From NCBI RefSeq assembly GCF_000427785.1, contig NZ_ATYR01000007.1, positions 124,001 through 188,000 on the forward strand: a DNA stretch of 64,000 bases, written 5' to 3'. The notes beneath the pieces are model-generated. The model was given only the letters and a program-made list of their open reading frames with translations, made no database searches and had not been told where the DNA came from. The DNA comes from Massilia alkalitolerans DSM 17462 (GTDB lineage: Bacteria; Pseudomonadota; Gammaproteobacteria; Burkholderiales; Burkholderiaceae_D). Of the stretch, positions 12,082 through 19,542 are shown one piece after another; positions within the stretch are counted from its first letter, which is position 1; each line of letters begins with the position of its first letter. The position numbers were made by a program, and so were the translations under genes.

Positions 12082-12495
12082 TCAGCGCAGGCTGATGGTG
12101 GCGGTGGCGCCGGCGGCCGGCAGACTGAACTTGACCTGTGAGAATGTCGGCGGCGCCATGTTCCCACGGGCATTGTTGCTAAACGCGTGGTCTTCGGACG
12201 GAATGCCCATGGCGTTGCTGTCCATCCTGCCGTTGTTGTTGGCATCGTGAAACAGAGCAATGCCATATTCGCCTGCCGGCAAGTCCTTGATCACCAGCTC
12301 CATGGCGCCAGCCGCGGCGGCCAGCCGGGTCGCCCTGGCTGGGCGCTTCAGGAAGCTGTCGGCCGAATCATAGAGCGCGACCATGATATTGCCTTGCGCG
12401 GACTTCACGTCGTCGATGCGGACCGTGAGATCGGCAGCGCTGGCGGCGCCGGAAACGATGAGGACGAGGGCGGCGGCGATTCGGATGGCTTGCAT
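12082..12495 (-). CDS. exported DUF2141 protein
   Basis: Small periplasmic protein of 137 residues with a Sec signal peptide (about 1-20, ending in SGAASA). The mature part is a beta-rich DUF2141 domain with the hallmark FHDANNNGRMDSN and later GIPSEDHAFSNNARG. The Asp/Asn-rich segment resembles a calcium-binding loop. I start at ATG 12495 (MQAIRIAAAL), which has GGAGAC at good spacing; ATG 12507 is an alternative. DUF2141 genes often sit beside carotenoid oxygenases and other pigment genes, as here. Molecular role unknown. Confidence 0.85.
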   Translation of the reverse strand: MQAIRIAAALVLIVSGAASAADLTVRIDDVKSAQGNIMVALYDSADSFLKRPARATRLAAAAGAMELVIKDLPAGEYGIALFHDANNNGRMDSNAMGIPSEDHAFSNNARGNMAPPTFSQVKFSLPAAGATATISLR

Positions 12496-12708
12496 GACGG
12501 TCTCCATGAAGTGGGTTGGTGGCGCCATTCTGGCGAACCGGCAGGGGCCGCGCCTGTGCTTGCGACGAAGCGCTGGCGCGTCGGCGCGAGTTGCATCCGC
12601 AAGGCGTGAATTGCGCGGCGCGCTATTGTATTGACTTGCTATGATGGGTGCGTATGGCGGTGAGCCGCTCGCCGCCGGTTGCGTGTCAAGCTACAGGGGG
12701 AGACTGCT

Positions 12709-13029
12709 ATGTATGAACACGGCAATGAATATGTCGGGACGGTATTCGTCCTGCCCGAAACGCGCTGTTTCGAACTCAGGACGACCGTGCATGGGGAGCA
12801 GCACCTCGTCCACGGCACGATTTCCCAGCAGCTTGCGGCGCGTTTTGCGGATGGCGCGCCGGATTACATCGATCCACGCCAGCTGTCGCTCCAGCCGCGC
12901 CGGGTCGAAGTAATGACCCGCGAGATCCACGAACGCCACCGTGCCCCGCGCAAGGTGTATTGCCTGAGCCGCCTGTTCGACTTCGAGCCCCGCTCCCAAG
13001 GGACGCCGGCGCCGGTCATGGCCGGCTGA
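12709..13029 (+). CDS. hypothetical protein, 106 residues
   Basis: Not a family I recognise. ATG 12709 (MYEHGNEYVG) follows a strong ribosome site (CAGGGGGAGACTGCT). The product is soluble-looking, with no signal peptide or membrane segment, and is rich in Arg, His and Glu in its second half (EVMTREIHERHRAPRKVYCLSRLF). It stands alone between two leftward units, and an A-tract and hairpin serving the opposite strand lie just after its stop. Confidence 0.65.
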   Translation: MYEHGNEYVGTVFVLPETRCFELRTTVHGEQHLVHGTISQQLAARFADGAPDYIDPRQLSLQPRRVEVMTREIHERHRAPRKVYCLSRLFDFEPRSQGTPAPVMAG

Positions 13030-13042
13030 GCGCGGCGACACC

Positions 13043-13075
13043 AAAAAAAATGCCGCCCGGCTTGCGCGGGGCGGC
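13043..13075 (-). terminator. terminator of the 61-residue protein gene
   Basis: Read leftward: GCCGCCC (13075-13069), 10-nt loop, GGGCGGC (13058-13052) and then eight U residues from the A-run at 13043-13050. Confidence 0.8.
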
Positions 13076-13095
13076 GTCTCGGTATGCCGGCTTGT

Positions 13096-13281
13096 TCAGG
13101 TAAAGGCGATGAAGCGCGCCGGAATGTCGATGCTGCCGGACTGGGCAGCGGCGGCGTAGGCGCGCATTTCCGCAACGACCGCTTCCAGCTGTTCGTTGTT
13201 CGGGTTTTGCAGGAATCCCTTCATACGCTCCTGCAAGGAAGCCTGCTGGTCGCGCCATTCGTAACGGGAAGACTTGCTCAT
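13096..13281 (-). CDS. small hypothetical protein, 61 residues
   Basis: Starts at ATG 13281 after a very strong ribosome site (GAGGAGGAAG) and ends just before a clear terminator, so it is a convincing gene. The protein (MSKSSRYEWRDQQASLQERM...) is hydrophilic and mostly helical, with no signal or membrane segment. Function unknown. Its start overlaps the stop of a 15-codon upstream reading frame. Confidence 0.7.
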   Translation of the reverse strand: MSKSSRYEWRDQQASLQERMKGFLQNPNNEQLEAVVAEMRAYAAAAQSGSIDIPARFIAFT

Positions 13282-13325
13282 GCTTCCTCCTCGCGGCGAA
13301 CAGCCGCTGTCGTTTTATTGTTCAT
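13278..13325 (-). CDS. possible 15-residue leader peptide
   Basis: ATG 13325 is preceded by TGGAGGGTGTC, a strong ribosome site, and encodes MNNKTTAAVRREEEA before a TGA that overlaps the downstream ATG as ATGA (13278-13281). The strong site and exact overlap suggest a translated leader coupled to the 61-residue protein. It could also be chance. Confidence 0.3.
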   Translation of the reverse strand: MNNKTTAAVRREEEA

Positions 13326-13400
13326 GACACCCTCCATTAATAAGGATGTCAGATTGTCATAAAAGCTTGCTTTAGGTCGGTGCGATGACGCACAGACCCG

Positions 13401-13422
13401 TTTTTGACCATATGGTCAAAAA
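13401..13422. promoter_or_regulatory. 22-bp perfect palindrome at the 3' end of the TetR gene
   Basis: The sequence is completely self-complementary; the core is TTGACCATATGGTCAA. The TetR stop codon lies inside it (13416-13418). It is about 120 bp upstream of the 61-residue protein gene. A gapless palindrome of this type is more like a TetR- or MarR-class operator than a terminator. Confidence 0.5.
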
Positions 13423-14069
13423 ATGCTGCGGTAAAACAACTCTAAACGTTCGGCAAGCATCCGGCGCGCTTCCGCGCGCGCGGGCTCGCGCTCCGGGAAG
13501 AGATAGCGCACCACCGGGTCGCCGTTGACGCAGGCGATCAGGTGCGCCGGCAGCAGGGCGACCGGCACATCGGGACGCAGTTGGGCACGCACGTCCGGCC
13601 GGGCAAAATAACGTTCGAGCATCTCGCGCGTCATGCGCGGCCCCGCCTCGTAAAAGGTCTCGGCCAGCTCGGGATTGGTGCTGGCTTCCGCCATCACCAC
13701 GCGCTGCATGGTCATCGCGTCCGGCTCGCACAGCATGTCGTAGAAATAGCCGGCGAACTCGTCGATGACCTCGCGGACCGGGCGCTGGTCGACATCCATT
13801 TTCCCGACCGGGAAGAAGCGCTCGCGCCGCGCCTGCAGCACGGCCTTGAGCAGGCCGGCCTTGCCGCCGAATTTCACGTAGATGGTCCGCACCGCCACCC
13901 GCGCCTCGCGCGCGATGGCTTCCAGGCTCACGCCGGCATAGCCGTGCTTGATGAACAGGCAGCCGGCGGCGTCGATCAGTTCCTGGGTGCGTGCTTCGAC
14001 CTCCGAGGCCTTGGGGCGGCCGGCGGACTTGGTCGGAGTAGCGGGAACGGGACTGGTGGCTTTCGTCAT
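13416..14069 (-). CDS. TetR/AcrR-family repressor
   Basis: 217-residue one-component regulator. A Lys/Pro/Ser/Thr-rich N-terminal arm precedes the helix-turn-helix region (about 28-75; IDAAGCLFIKHGYAGVSLEAIAREARVAVRTIYVKF in pieces typical of TetR), followed by a helical ligand-binding domain. It is divergent from the emrA-emrB-outer membrane factor operon across a 114-bp gap holding an inverted repeat, so it most likely represses that pump and itself, with release by a pump substrate. The gene ends inside a 22-bp palindrome. Confidence 0.9.
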   Translation of the reverse strand: MTKATSPVPATPTKSAGRPKASEVEARTQELIDAAGCLFIKHGYAGVSLEAIAREARVAVRTIYVKFGGKAGLLKAVLQARRERFFPVGKMDVDQRPVREVIDEFAGYFYDMLCEPDAMTMQRVVMAEASTNPELAETFYEAGPRMTREMLERYFARPDVRAQLRPDVPVALLPAHLIACVNGDPVVRYLFPEREPARAEARRMLAERLELFYRSIF

Positions 14070-14092
14070 GGCTTCATTCTAATCCAATAAAA

Positions 14093-14144
14093 ATGAAATG
14101 CAACCGTTTCATTTCTTGACTTCGGCCGAACACTGGCAAATAAT
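14093..14144 (+). promoter_or_regulatory. emrA promoter with candidate TetR operator
   Basis: An inverted repeat ATGAAATG-CAAC-CGTTTCAT (14093-14112) abuts a -35 box TTGACT (14116-14121), a 17-bp spacer and a -10 box AATAAT (14139-14144). A further half-site ATTTCATTTTTCAT lies at about 14155-14168. The layout fits repression of emrA, and of the divergent regulator, by the TetR protein. Confidence 0.6.
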
Positions 14145-14183
14145 GCGCATGACCCATTTCATTTTTCATCGGAGTTTGACCCC

Positions 14184-15323
14184 ATGGCAGAATCGCACAC
14201 CTCGGCCCCGGCTATGCAGCAGGCTGTTCAGACCCTCGCGGCACCGGGCAAGGCGCCGCCCAACAAGCGCGTGCTGGGCGTGGTGGGGTTGATCGCCGTG
14301 CTGGCCCTCGGGGCAGGCGGGCGCATGTGGTATCGCAGCCAGCATTATGTGGAAACCGAGAACGCCTACGTCACCGGCCGGGTGCACCCGGTATCGAGCC
14401 GTGTGGCCGGCGTGGTCACGCGCGTGCTGGTGGACGACAACCAGCAGGTACAAGCAGGCGAAGTGATCGCCGAGCTGGACCCGGCCGACCACCACGTGCG
14501 CGTCGAACAGATCGAGGCGCAGATCGCCAGCGTGGAGCAGCAGATCGCCCAGGCCGACGCCCAGGTGGTGCAGGTGCGCGCCCAGGCTGCCGCGGCCGGC
14601 GCCCAGGTCAGGCAGGCCGAGGCCCAACTGGTGCGCGCGCGCCAGGACGCCGAGCGCTTCGGCCAGCTCTACAACGAGACCATGAAGGCGGTGTCGAAGG
14701 CGGAAGTCGATGCCTCCAGCGCCGCGCGCGCCGCTGCCGTTGCCGACGTGGCGGCGCGCCGCGACAGCGCCGGCGCCGCCCAGGCCCAGGTGGCCGCGGC
14801 AAGCGCCGGGCGCGACGTGCTGAAGGCCCAGGTCAAGGTGCTGCAGGCCCAGCTCAAGGACGCCCAGCAGCAGCTGGCCTACAACCGGATCGTCGCGCCG
14901 GTGCCGGGGCGCGTGGGCAAGCGCAGCGTCGAAGTCGGCGCCCGCGTGCAGCCGGGCCAGCAGCTGCTGGCCGTGGTCGAGGACGAGGTCTGGGTTACCG
15001 CCAACTTCAAGGAAACCCAGCTGGCCGGCCTGGAGCCGGGCCAGCAGGTCTCGCTCGAAGTCGACGCGCTGCCGGGCAAGCACCTGGTGGGACGGGTGCA
15101 CAGCTTCTCGCCGGCCTCGGGCAACCAGTTCGCGCTGCTGCCGGCCGATAACGCCACCGGCAACTTCACCAAGATCGTCCAGCGCGTGCCGGTCAAGATC
15201 GTGCTCGACCCGCTTGATGTGAAGAAGTACGCCGGCCGCCTGGTGCCGGGCATGTCGGTCATCGCCGAAGTGGAACTCGGCCAGAAGGTGGCGCACACCC
15301 AGACCGCGGCCGTCGCCCACTAA
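14184..15323 (+). CDS. emrA: EmrA-type membrane fusion protein
   Basis: Periplasmic adaptor joining an MFS drug exporter to an outer membrane channel. The 379-residue protein has a short cytoplasmic N-terminus, one membrane anchor (about 29-48), a barrel-sandwich/lipoyl half (VSSRVAGVVTRVLVDDNQQVQAGEVI), a long Ala/Gln-rich coiled-coil hairpin (about 105-235) and the second lipoyl half and beta-barrel (RIVAPVPGRVGKRSVEVGA). First gene of a three-gene pump operon; 9 bp before emrB. Confidence 0.93.
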   Translation: MAESHTSAPAMQQAVQTLAAPGKAPPNKRVLGVVGLIAVLALGAGGRMWYRSQHYVETENAYVTGRVHPVSSRVAGVVTRVLVDDNQQVQAGEVIAELDPADHHVRVEQIEAQIASVEQQIAQADAQVVQVRAQAAAAGAQVRQAEAQLVRARQDAERFGQLYNETMKAVSKAEVDASSAARAAAVADVAARRDSAGAAQAQVAAASAGRDVLKAQVKVLQAQLKDAQQQLAYNRIVAPVPGRVGKRSVEVGARVQPGQQLLAVVEDEVWVTANFKETQLAGLEPGQQVSLEVDALPGKHLVGRVHSFSPASGNQFALLPADNATGNFTKIVQRVPVKIVLDPLDVKKYAGRLVPGMSVIAEVELGQKVAHTQTAAVAH

Positions 15324-15332
15324 GGAAAGACG

Positions 15333-16937
15333 ATGACCAGCCTCACCAAGGCCGCCACCCCTGGCGTGATGCCAGGAGCGCCGGCCAACGGCGCCCGCAT
15401 CGACGCGCGCACCTGGATCGCGGTGGCCGCCGGCATGCTGGGCGCCTTCATGGCGGTGCTCGACATCCAGATCACCAACTCCTCGCTGCGCGACATCCTC
15501 GGTTCGCTCTCGGCTACCCAGGAAGAGGGCTCGTGGATCTCGACCGCCTACCTGTGCGCCGAGATCGTCGTGATCCCGATGACCGCGCTGTTCACGCGCG
15601 CGCTCGGCGCACGCGCCTACATGATCGGCACCACCGCGCTGTTCCTGCTGTTCTCGACCCTGTGCGGCGCGGCCTGGAACCTGGAAAGCATGATCGTGTT
15701 CCGCATGCTGCAGGGCTTCACCGGCGGCGCCCTGATCCCGATGGCGATGACCCTCGTCATGACGCGCCTGCCCGCCTCCAAACGCGCGGTCGGCATGGCG
15801 ATCTTCGGCCTCACCGCCACCCTGGCGCCGGCCATGGGGCCGACCCTGGGCGGCTACCTGTCCGAGATCTACGGCTGGCCCTCGATCTTCTACATCAACT
15901 GGGTGCCGGGCGTGCTCCTGATCGCCGGCCTGGCGTACGGCATGGACAAGGAGAAGGCGAACCTCAAGGCCCTGGTGAACGCGGACTGGCTCGGCATCGG
16001 CCTGATGGCCATGGGCCTGGCCTGCCTGACCATCTTCCTGGAAGAGGGCAATTCGAAGGACTGGTTCGAGTCCTCCTTCATCGTCGCCTTCGCGTCGCTG
16101 TCGCTGGTGGGCATCCTGGGCTGGGTGGCGGTGAGCTTCACGAAACCCGATCCCTTCGTGAACCTGGGCCTCTACGGCCAGCGCAACTTCCTGGTGGCGA
16201 CCGTGCTGTCGGCGGTGACCGGCATGGGTTTATACGGGTCCTCGTTTCTGCTGCCGCTGTATCTTGGCCAGATCGCGGGCTACACGCCGATGCAGATCGG
16301 CGAAGTGATCGCCTGGGTCGGCCTGCCGCAGCTGCTGGTGATGCCGTTCGCGGCGGCGCTGTCTTCCAAAGTGGACAATCGCATCCTGTGTTCCTTCGGC
16401 CTGCTGCTGTTCGGCGGCTCCTGCCTGATGAATGCCTTCATGGATGCCAGCACCGGCTACGACCAGCTGATGGTGACCCAGGTGATCCGCGCGATCGGCC
16501 AGCCCTTCGTGATGCTGACCCTGTCGAACTTCGCGATGCAGGGCCTGGCGCCGAAGGACATGCCCTCGGCCTCGAGCCTGTTCAACATGACCCGCAACCT
16601 GGGCGGCTCGATCGGCATCGCCCTGCTGGCCACCGCGCTGACCAATCGCGAGCACTTCCACTCGGCGCGCCTGGGAGAGGCGGTGTCGAGCTATGCCCCG
16701 GCGACCCAGGGGCGCCTGGATGCGCTGACCCAGGGTTTCATTGCCAATGGCATGGATCCGGCCACGGCCGCCAACCAGGCGCTGGCGGTGGTCGACCGCA
16801 TCGTGCGGCGCGAGTCCTATGTGATGGCCTACAACGACGGCTTCCTGATCATCGGCATGGTGCTGCTGGGCTGCATCGCCGCGATCTGGCTGGCGGACAA
16901 GGTCAAGTCGCCGGGCGGCGCCTCCGGTGCACACTGA
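15333..16937 (+). CDS. emrB: EmrB/QacA-type MFS drug exporter (DHA2, 14 segments)
   Basis: Inner membrane proton-driven exporter of hydrophobic drugs. The 534-residue protein has about 14 hydrophobic segments. DHA2 signatures include FMAVLDIQITNSSL in the first helix, GSWISTAYLCAEIV, and motif C-like GLTATLAPAMGPTLGGYL. It lies between its adaptor and outer membrane partner, with a GGAAAGACG ribosome site. Confidence 0.93.
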   Translation: MTSLTKAATPGVMPGAPANGARIDARTWIAVAAGMLGAFMAVLDIQITNSSLRDILGSLSATQEEGSWISTAYLCAEIVVIPMTALFTRALGARAYMIGTTALFLLFSTLCGAAWNLESMIVFRMLQGFTGGALIPMAMTLVMTRLPASKRAVGMAIFGLTATLAPAMGPTLGGYLSEIYGWPSIFYINWVPGVLLIAGLAYGMDKEKANLKALVNADWLGIGLMAMGLACLTIFLEEGNSKDWFESSFIVAFASLSLVGILGWVAVSFTKPDPFVNLGLYGQRNFLVATVLSAVTGMGLYGSSFLLPLYLGQIAGYTPMQIGEVIAWVGLPQLLVMPFAAALSSKVDNRILCSFGLLLFGGSCLMNAFMDASTGYDQLMVTQVIRAIGQPFVMLTLSNFAMQGLAPKDMPSASSLFNMTRNLGGSIGIALLATALTNREHFHSARLGEAVSSYAPATQGRLDALTQGFIANGMDPATAANQALAVVDRIVRRESYVMAYNDGFLIIGMVLLGCIAAIWLADKVKSPGGASGAH

Positions 16938-16952
16938 TAGAGAGAGAATGAA

Positions 16953-18392
16953 ATGTTGAAGAAGCTTGTACTCGTCTCCGCGCTGGCCGCGGCCCTGGGC
17001 GGCTGCGCCACCGTCGGCCCCGACTTCAAGGCGCCCGCCGGCGCAGCCGATGCGGCCTACCGGCATGCCGCCGCCACGAATGAGGCGGCGCGCCTGCCGG
17101 CCCAGTGGTGGACCGTGTTCGGCGACGCCACCCTGGACAGCCTGGAGCGGCGCGCCCTGCGCGACAACCCGGGCGTGCAGGCCGCGGCGCAGCGCCTGCT
17201 GCAGGCCCAGGCCCAGCTGGGCGTGGTGCGCGCCGGCCAGGCGCCGAATGTCGCGCTCAGCGCGGGCGTCTCGAATTCGCGTACTTCAAGCGAGACCGCG
17301 CAAGGGATCGCCCTGGGCGGACGCTCGATCGAAGGCAACAACTTCAGCGTCGGCGCCTCGCTCTCGTACGAACTGGACCTGTGGGGCCGCGTGCGCCGCG
17401 TGGTAGAAGCGGCCGATGCCGGAGCACTGGCGGCCCAGGACGAGCGCGACGGCGTGCTCTTGATGCTCTCGAGCCAGGTGGCCCAGTCCTACTGGCAGCT
17501 GCGCGGCCTGGACGTCGAACTGGCAATCCTGCGGGGTGCGCTGGACGCCCGCCGCGAAGCCCAGGAGCTGGTGGAAGCGCGCTTCAAGGCCGGCATGTCG
17601 AACGAGCTGGACGTCTCGCGCGCCCGCATCGAGCGCGCCAATGCCGAAGCCGACCTGCACGAGGTGCAGCGCCAGCGCAATGCGGTCGAGCACGCGCTGG
17701 CCACGCTGGTGGGCGCTTCGCCGAGCCAGCCCGTGCTGGCCGACAGCGCCGGCGCACGGCTGCCGCTGCCACCGAGCATTCCGGTCGGCCTGCCGGCCAG
17801 CCTCCTGCAACAGCGTCCCGACCTGGCCGCCAGCGTGGCCCAGCTGAAGGCGGCCAATGCGCAGGTGGGCGTGGCCGAAGGCGCCTTCTATCCATCGCTG
17901 TCGCTGACCTCGAACTTCGGCTTCGCCTCCGAACACCTGCGCGACATCGCCAGCGGCGGTGCGCGCCAGTTCTCGATCGGTCCGCTGGCGCTGTCGCTGC
18001 CGGTATTCGACGGCGGCCGCAACCGCGCCAACCTGGCGCTGTCCAAAGCGCGCTACGAAGAAGCGGTGGCGAATCACCAGACTCGCCTGTTGACCGCGCT
18101 GCGCGAAGTGGAAGACGCGCTGTCCGACGTCCAGCAGCGCCAGCAGCAGGGCGACGTGCAGGCGCAGTCCCAGCAGGCTGCGGCGCGTGCCTTGCTGGTG
18201 GCGCAGGCGCGCTACGAGCGCGGCGTGTCGACCTACCTCGACGTGACCGATGCCCAGCGCAACGCCCTGGCGGCGGACCGGGCGGCGGCGCAGATCCGCA
18301 CCCAGCGCCTGCTGGCCACGGTGGCCGTGGCGCGCGCGCTCGGCGGCGGCTGGGAGCAGGGCGAGGCGCTCGCGACGATCGCCAAACCTTAG
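16953..18392 (+). CDS. outer membrane factor lipoprotein (NodT/OprM family)
   Basis: TolC-like outer membrane channel for the EmrAB-type pump. The 479-residue precursor has a lipoprotein signal with lipobox LGGC (acylated Cys18), the usual ATVGPDFKAP start of the mature protein and two repeated outer-membrane-efflux halves (coiled-coil stretches around 60-250 and 280-460, with SLSYELDLWGRVRR and LSLPVFDGGRNRANL). Third gene of the operon, 15 bp after emrB. Confidence 0.93.
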   Translation: MLKKLVLVSALAAALGGCATVGPDFKAPAGAADAAYRHAAATNEAARLPAQWWTVFGDATLDSLERRALRDNPGVQAAAQRLLQAQAQLGVVRAGQAPNVALSAGVSNSRTSSETAQGIALGGRSIEGNNFSVGASLSYELDLWGRVRRVVEAADAGALAAQDERDGVLLMLSSQVAQSYWQLRGLDVELAILRGALDARREAQELVEARFKAGMSNELDVSRARIERANAEADLHEVQRQRNAVEHALATLVGASPSQPVLADSAGARLPLPPSIPVGLPASLLQQRPDLAASVAQLKAANAQVGVAEGAFYPSLSLTSNFGFASEHLRDIASGGARQFSIGPLALSLPVFDGGRNRANLALSKARYEEAVANHQTRLLTALREVEDALSDVQQRQQQGDVQAQSQQAAARALLVAQARYERGVSTYLDVTDAQRNALAADRAAAQIRTQRLLATVAVARALGGGWEQGEALATIAKP

Positions 18393-18438
18393 TAGGGCTA
18401 CAATGGGTGGATACTCAACCATACGAGGATCCGCACCC

Positions 18439-19491
18439 ATGTCCCTGCCCGCACGTGCCCTGCTCATCGCCGCCCTCCTGGCGTCCAGCGCAGCCTCCGC
18501 CCAATCCTGGCAACCCGTCCCGAGCGGCACCGGCGCCGAACTGCGCGGCCTGTCCGTCGTGAGCAGCAAGGTCGCCTGGGCCAGCGGCGCCAAGGGCACC
18601 GTCCTGCGCACCGTCGACGGCAAGGCCTGGCAGGCGATGCAGGTGCCGGATGCCGACAAGATCGACTTCCGCGACATCCAGGCGTTCGATGCGAAGACGG
18701 CCGTCGTGATGGGCGCGGGGCCTGGCGCGGCCTCGCGCATCTATCGTACCGAGGACGGCGGCGCGACCTGGACTTTGGTCACCACCAACGCGGTGGCCGA
18801 GGGTTTCTGGGACGCGATGGCCTTCTGGGACAAGAACAACGGCATCCTGTTCGGCGATCCGGTCAAGGGCAGCTTCCAGGTCTACACCACGGGCGACGGC
18901 GGCCGCAGCTGGCAGGAAGTCGCCGCCAAGGGGCTGGAGGCCATGCCGAACGAGGGCGCCTTCGCGGCCAGCGGCACCTGCCTCACGGTGGCAGGCAGCA
19001 AGGATGCCTGGATCGCCACCGGCGGCAGCGCCAGCTCGCGCGTGTTCCACTCCCTTGATCGCGGCAAGACCTGGCGCGTGTCGTCGACCCCGATCCCGGC
19101 CGGCGCCGCCGCGCGCGGCGTGTTCTCGGTCGCCTTCCTGAACCAGAAAGAAGGTTTCGCGGCCGGCGGCGATTACAAGGAAACCCGCATGGCCGGCACC
19201 AACGGCGCCTACACCCTTGATGGCGGCGCCAGCTGGACGCCGGTCCAGGTGGCGCCCGCAGGCTACCTGTCGGTGGTGGTGCCGGTACCCGGAGCGCCGC
19301 GTGCGCTGGTGGTCGCCGGCCTGGCCGGATCGGGCTACTCGCAGGACGCCGGCCGTACCTGGAAGGAACTCGACACGACGCCGATGAACACGGTCGGCTT
19401 TGCCGGCCCGGCGCAGGGCTGGGCGGTGGGGCCGAAAGGCCTGCTGATGCAGTACACGGGCCCCCGGCTGGACGCCCAACAAGGGCAATGA
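18439..19491 (+). CDS. exported BNR-repeat (photosystem assembly factor-like) protein
   Basis: 350-residue protein with a Sec signal peptide (about 1-22, ASSAASAQS). The mature part is a beta-propeller with repeated Asp-box motifs such as TEDGGATWT, TGDGGRSWQE, SLDRGKTWRV, LDGGASWTP and SQDAGRTWKE. Such proteins are often called oxidoreductase or glycosyl hydrolase-like, or Ycf48-like, but no catalytic residues are evident, so a binding or scaffold role in the envelope is as likely. ATG 18439 is taken because the signal peptide begins there. It lies 46 bp after the pump operon. Confidence 0.8.
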   Translation: MSLPARALLIAALLASSAASAQSWQPVPSGTGAELRGLSVVSSKVAWASGAKGTVLRTVDGKAWQAMQVPDADKIDFRDIQAFDAKTAVVMGAGPGAASRIYRTEDGGATWTLVTTNAVAEGFWDAMAFWDKNNGILFGDPVKGSFQVYTTGDGGRSWQEVAAKGLEAMPNEGAFAASGTCLTVAGSKDAWIATGGSASSRVFHSLDRGKTWRVSSTPIPAGAAARGVFSVAFLNQKEGFAAGGDYKETRMAGTNGAYTLDGGASWTPVQVAPAGYLSVVVPVPGAPRALVVAGLAGSGYSQDAGRTWKELDTTPMNTVGFAGPAQGWAVGPKGLLMQYTGPRLDAQQGQ

Positions 19492-19542
19492 CGGGACAAG
19501 CGATTACAATCGCCGGACTATAACTATTTGACCAGAGACACC

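Noticed and set aside
13401-13422. Palindrome at the end of tetR as a rho-independent terminator.
   Set aside because: The stem ends are A/T only and no U-run follows on the tetR strand; an operator reading is more consistent.
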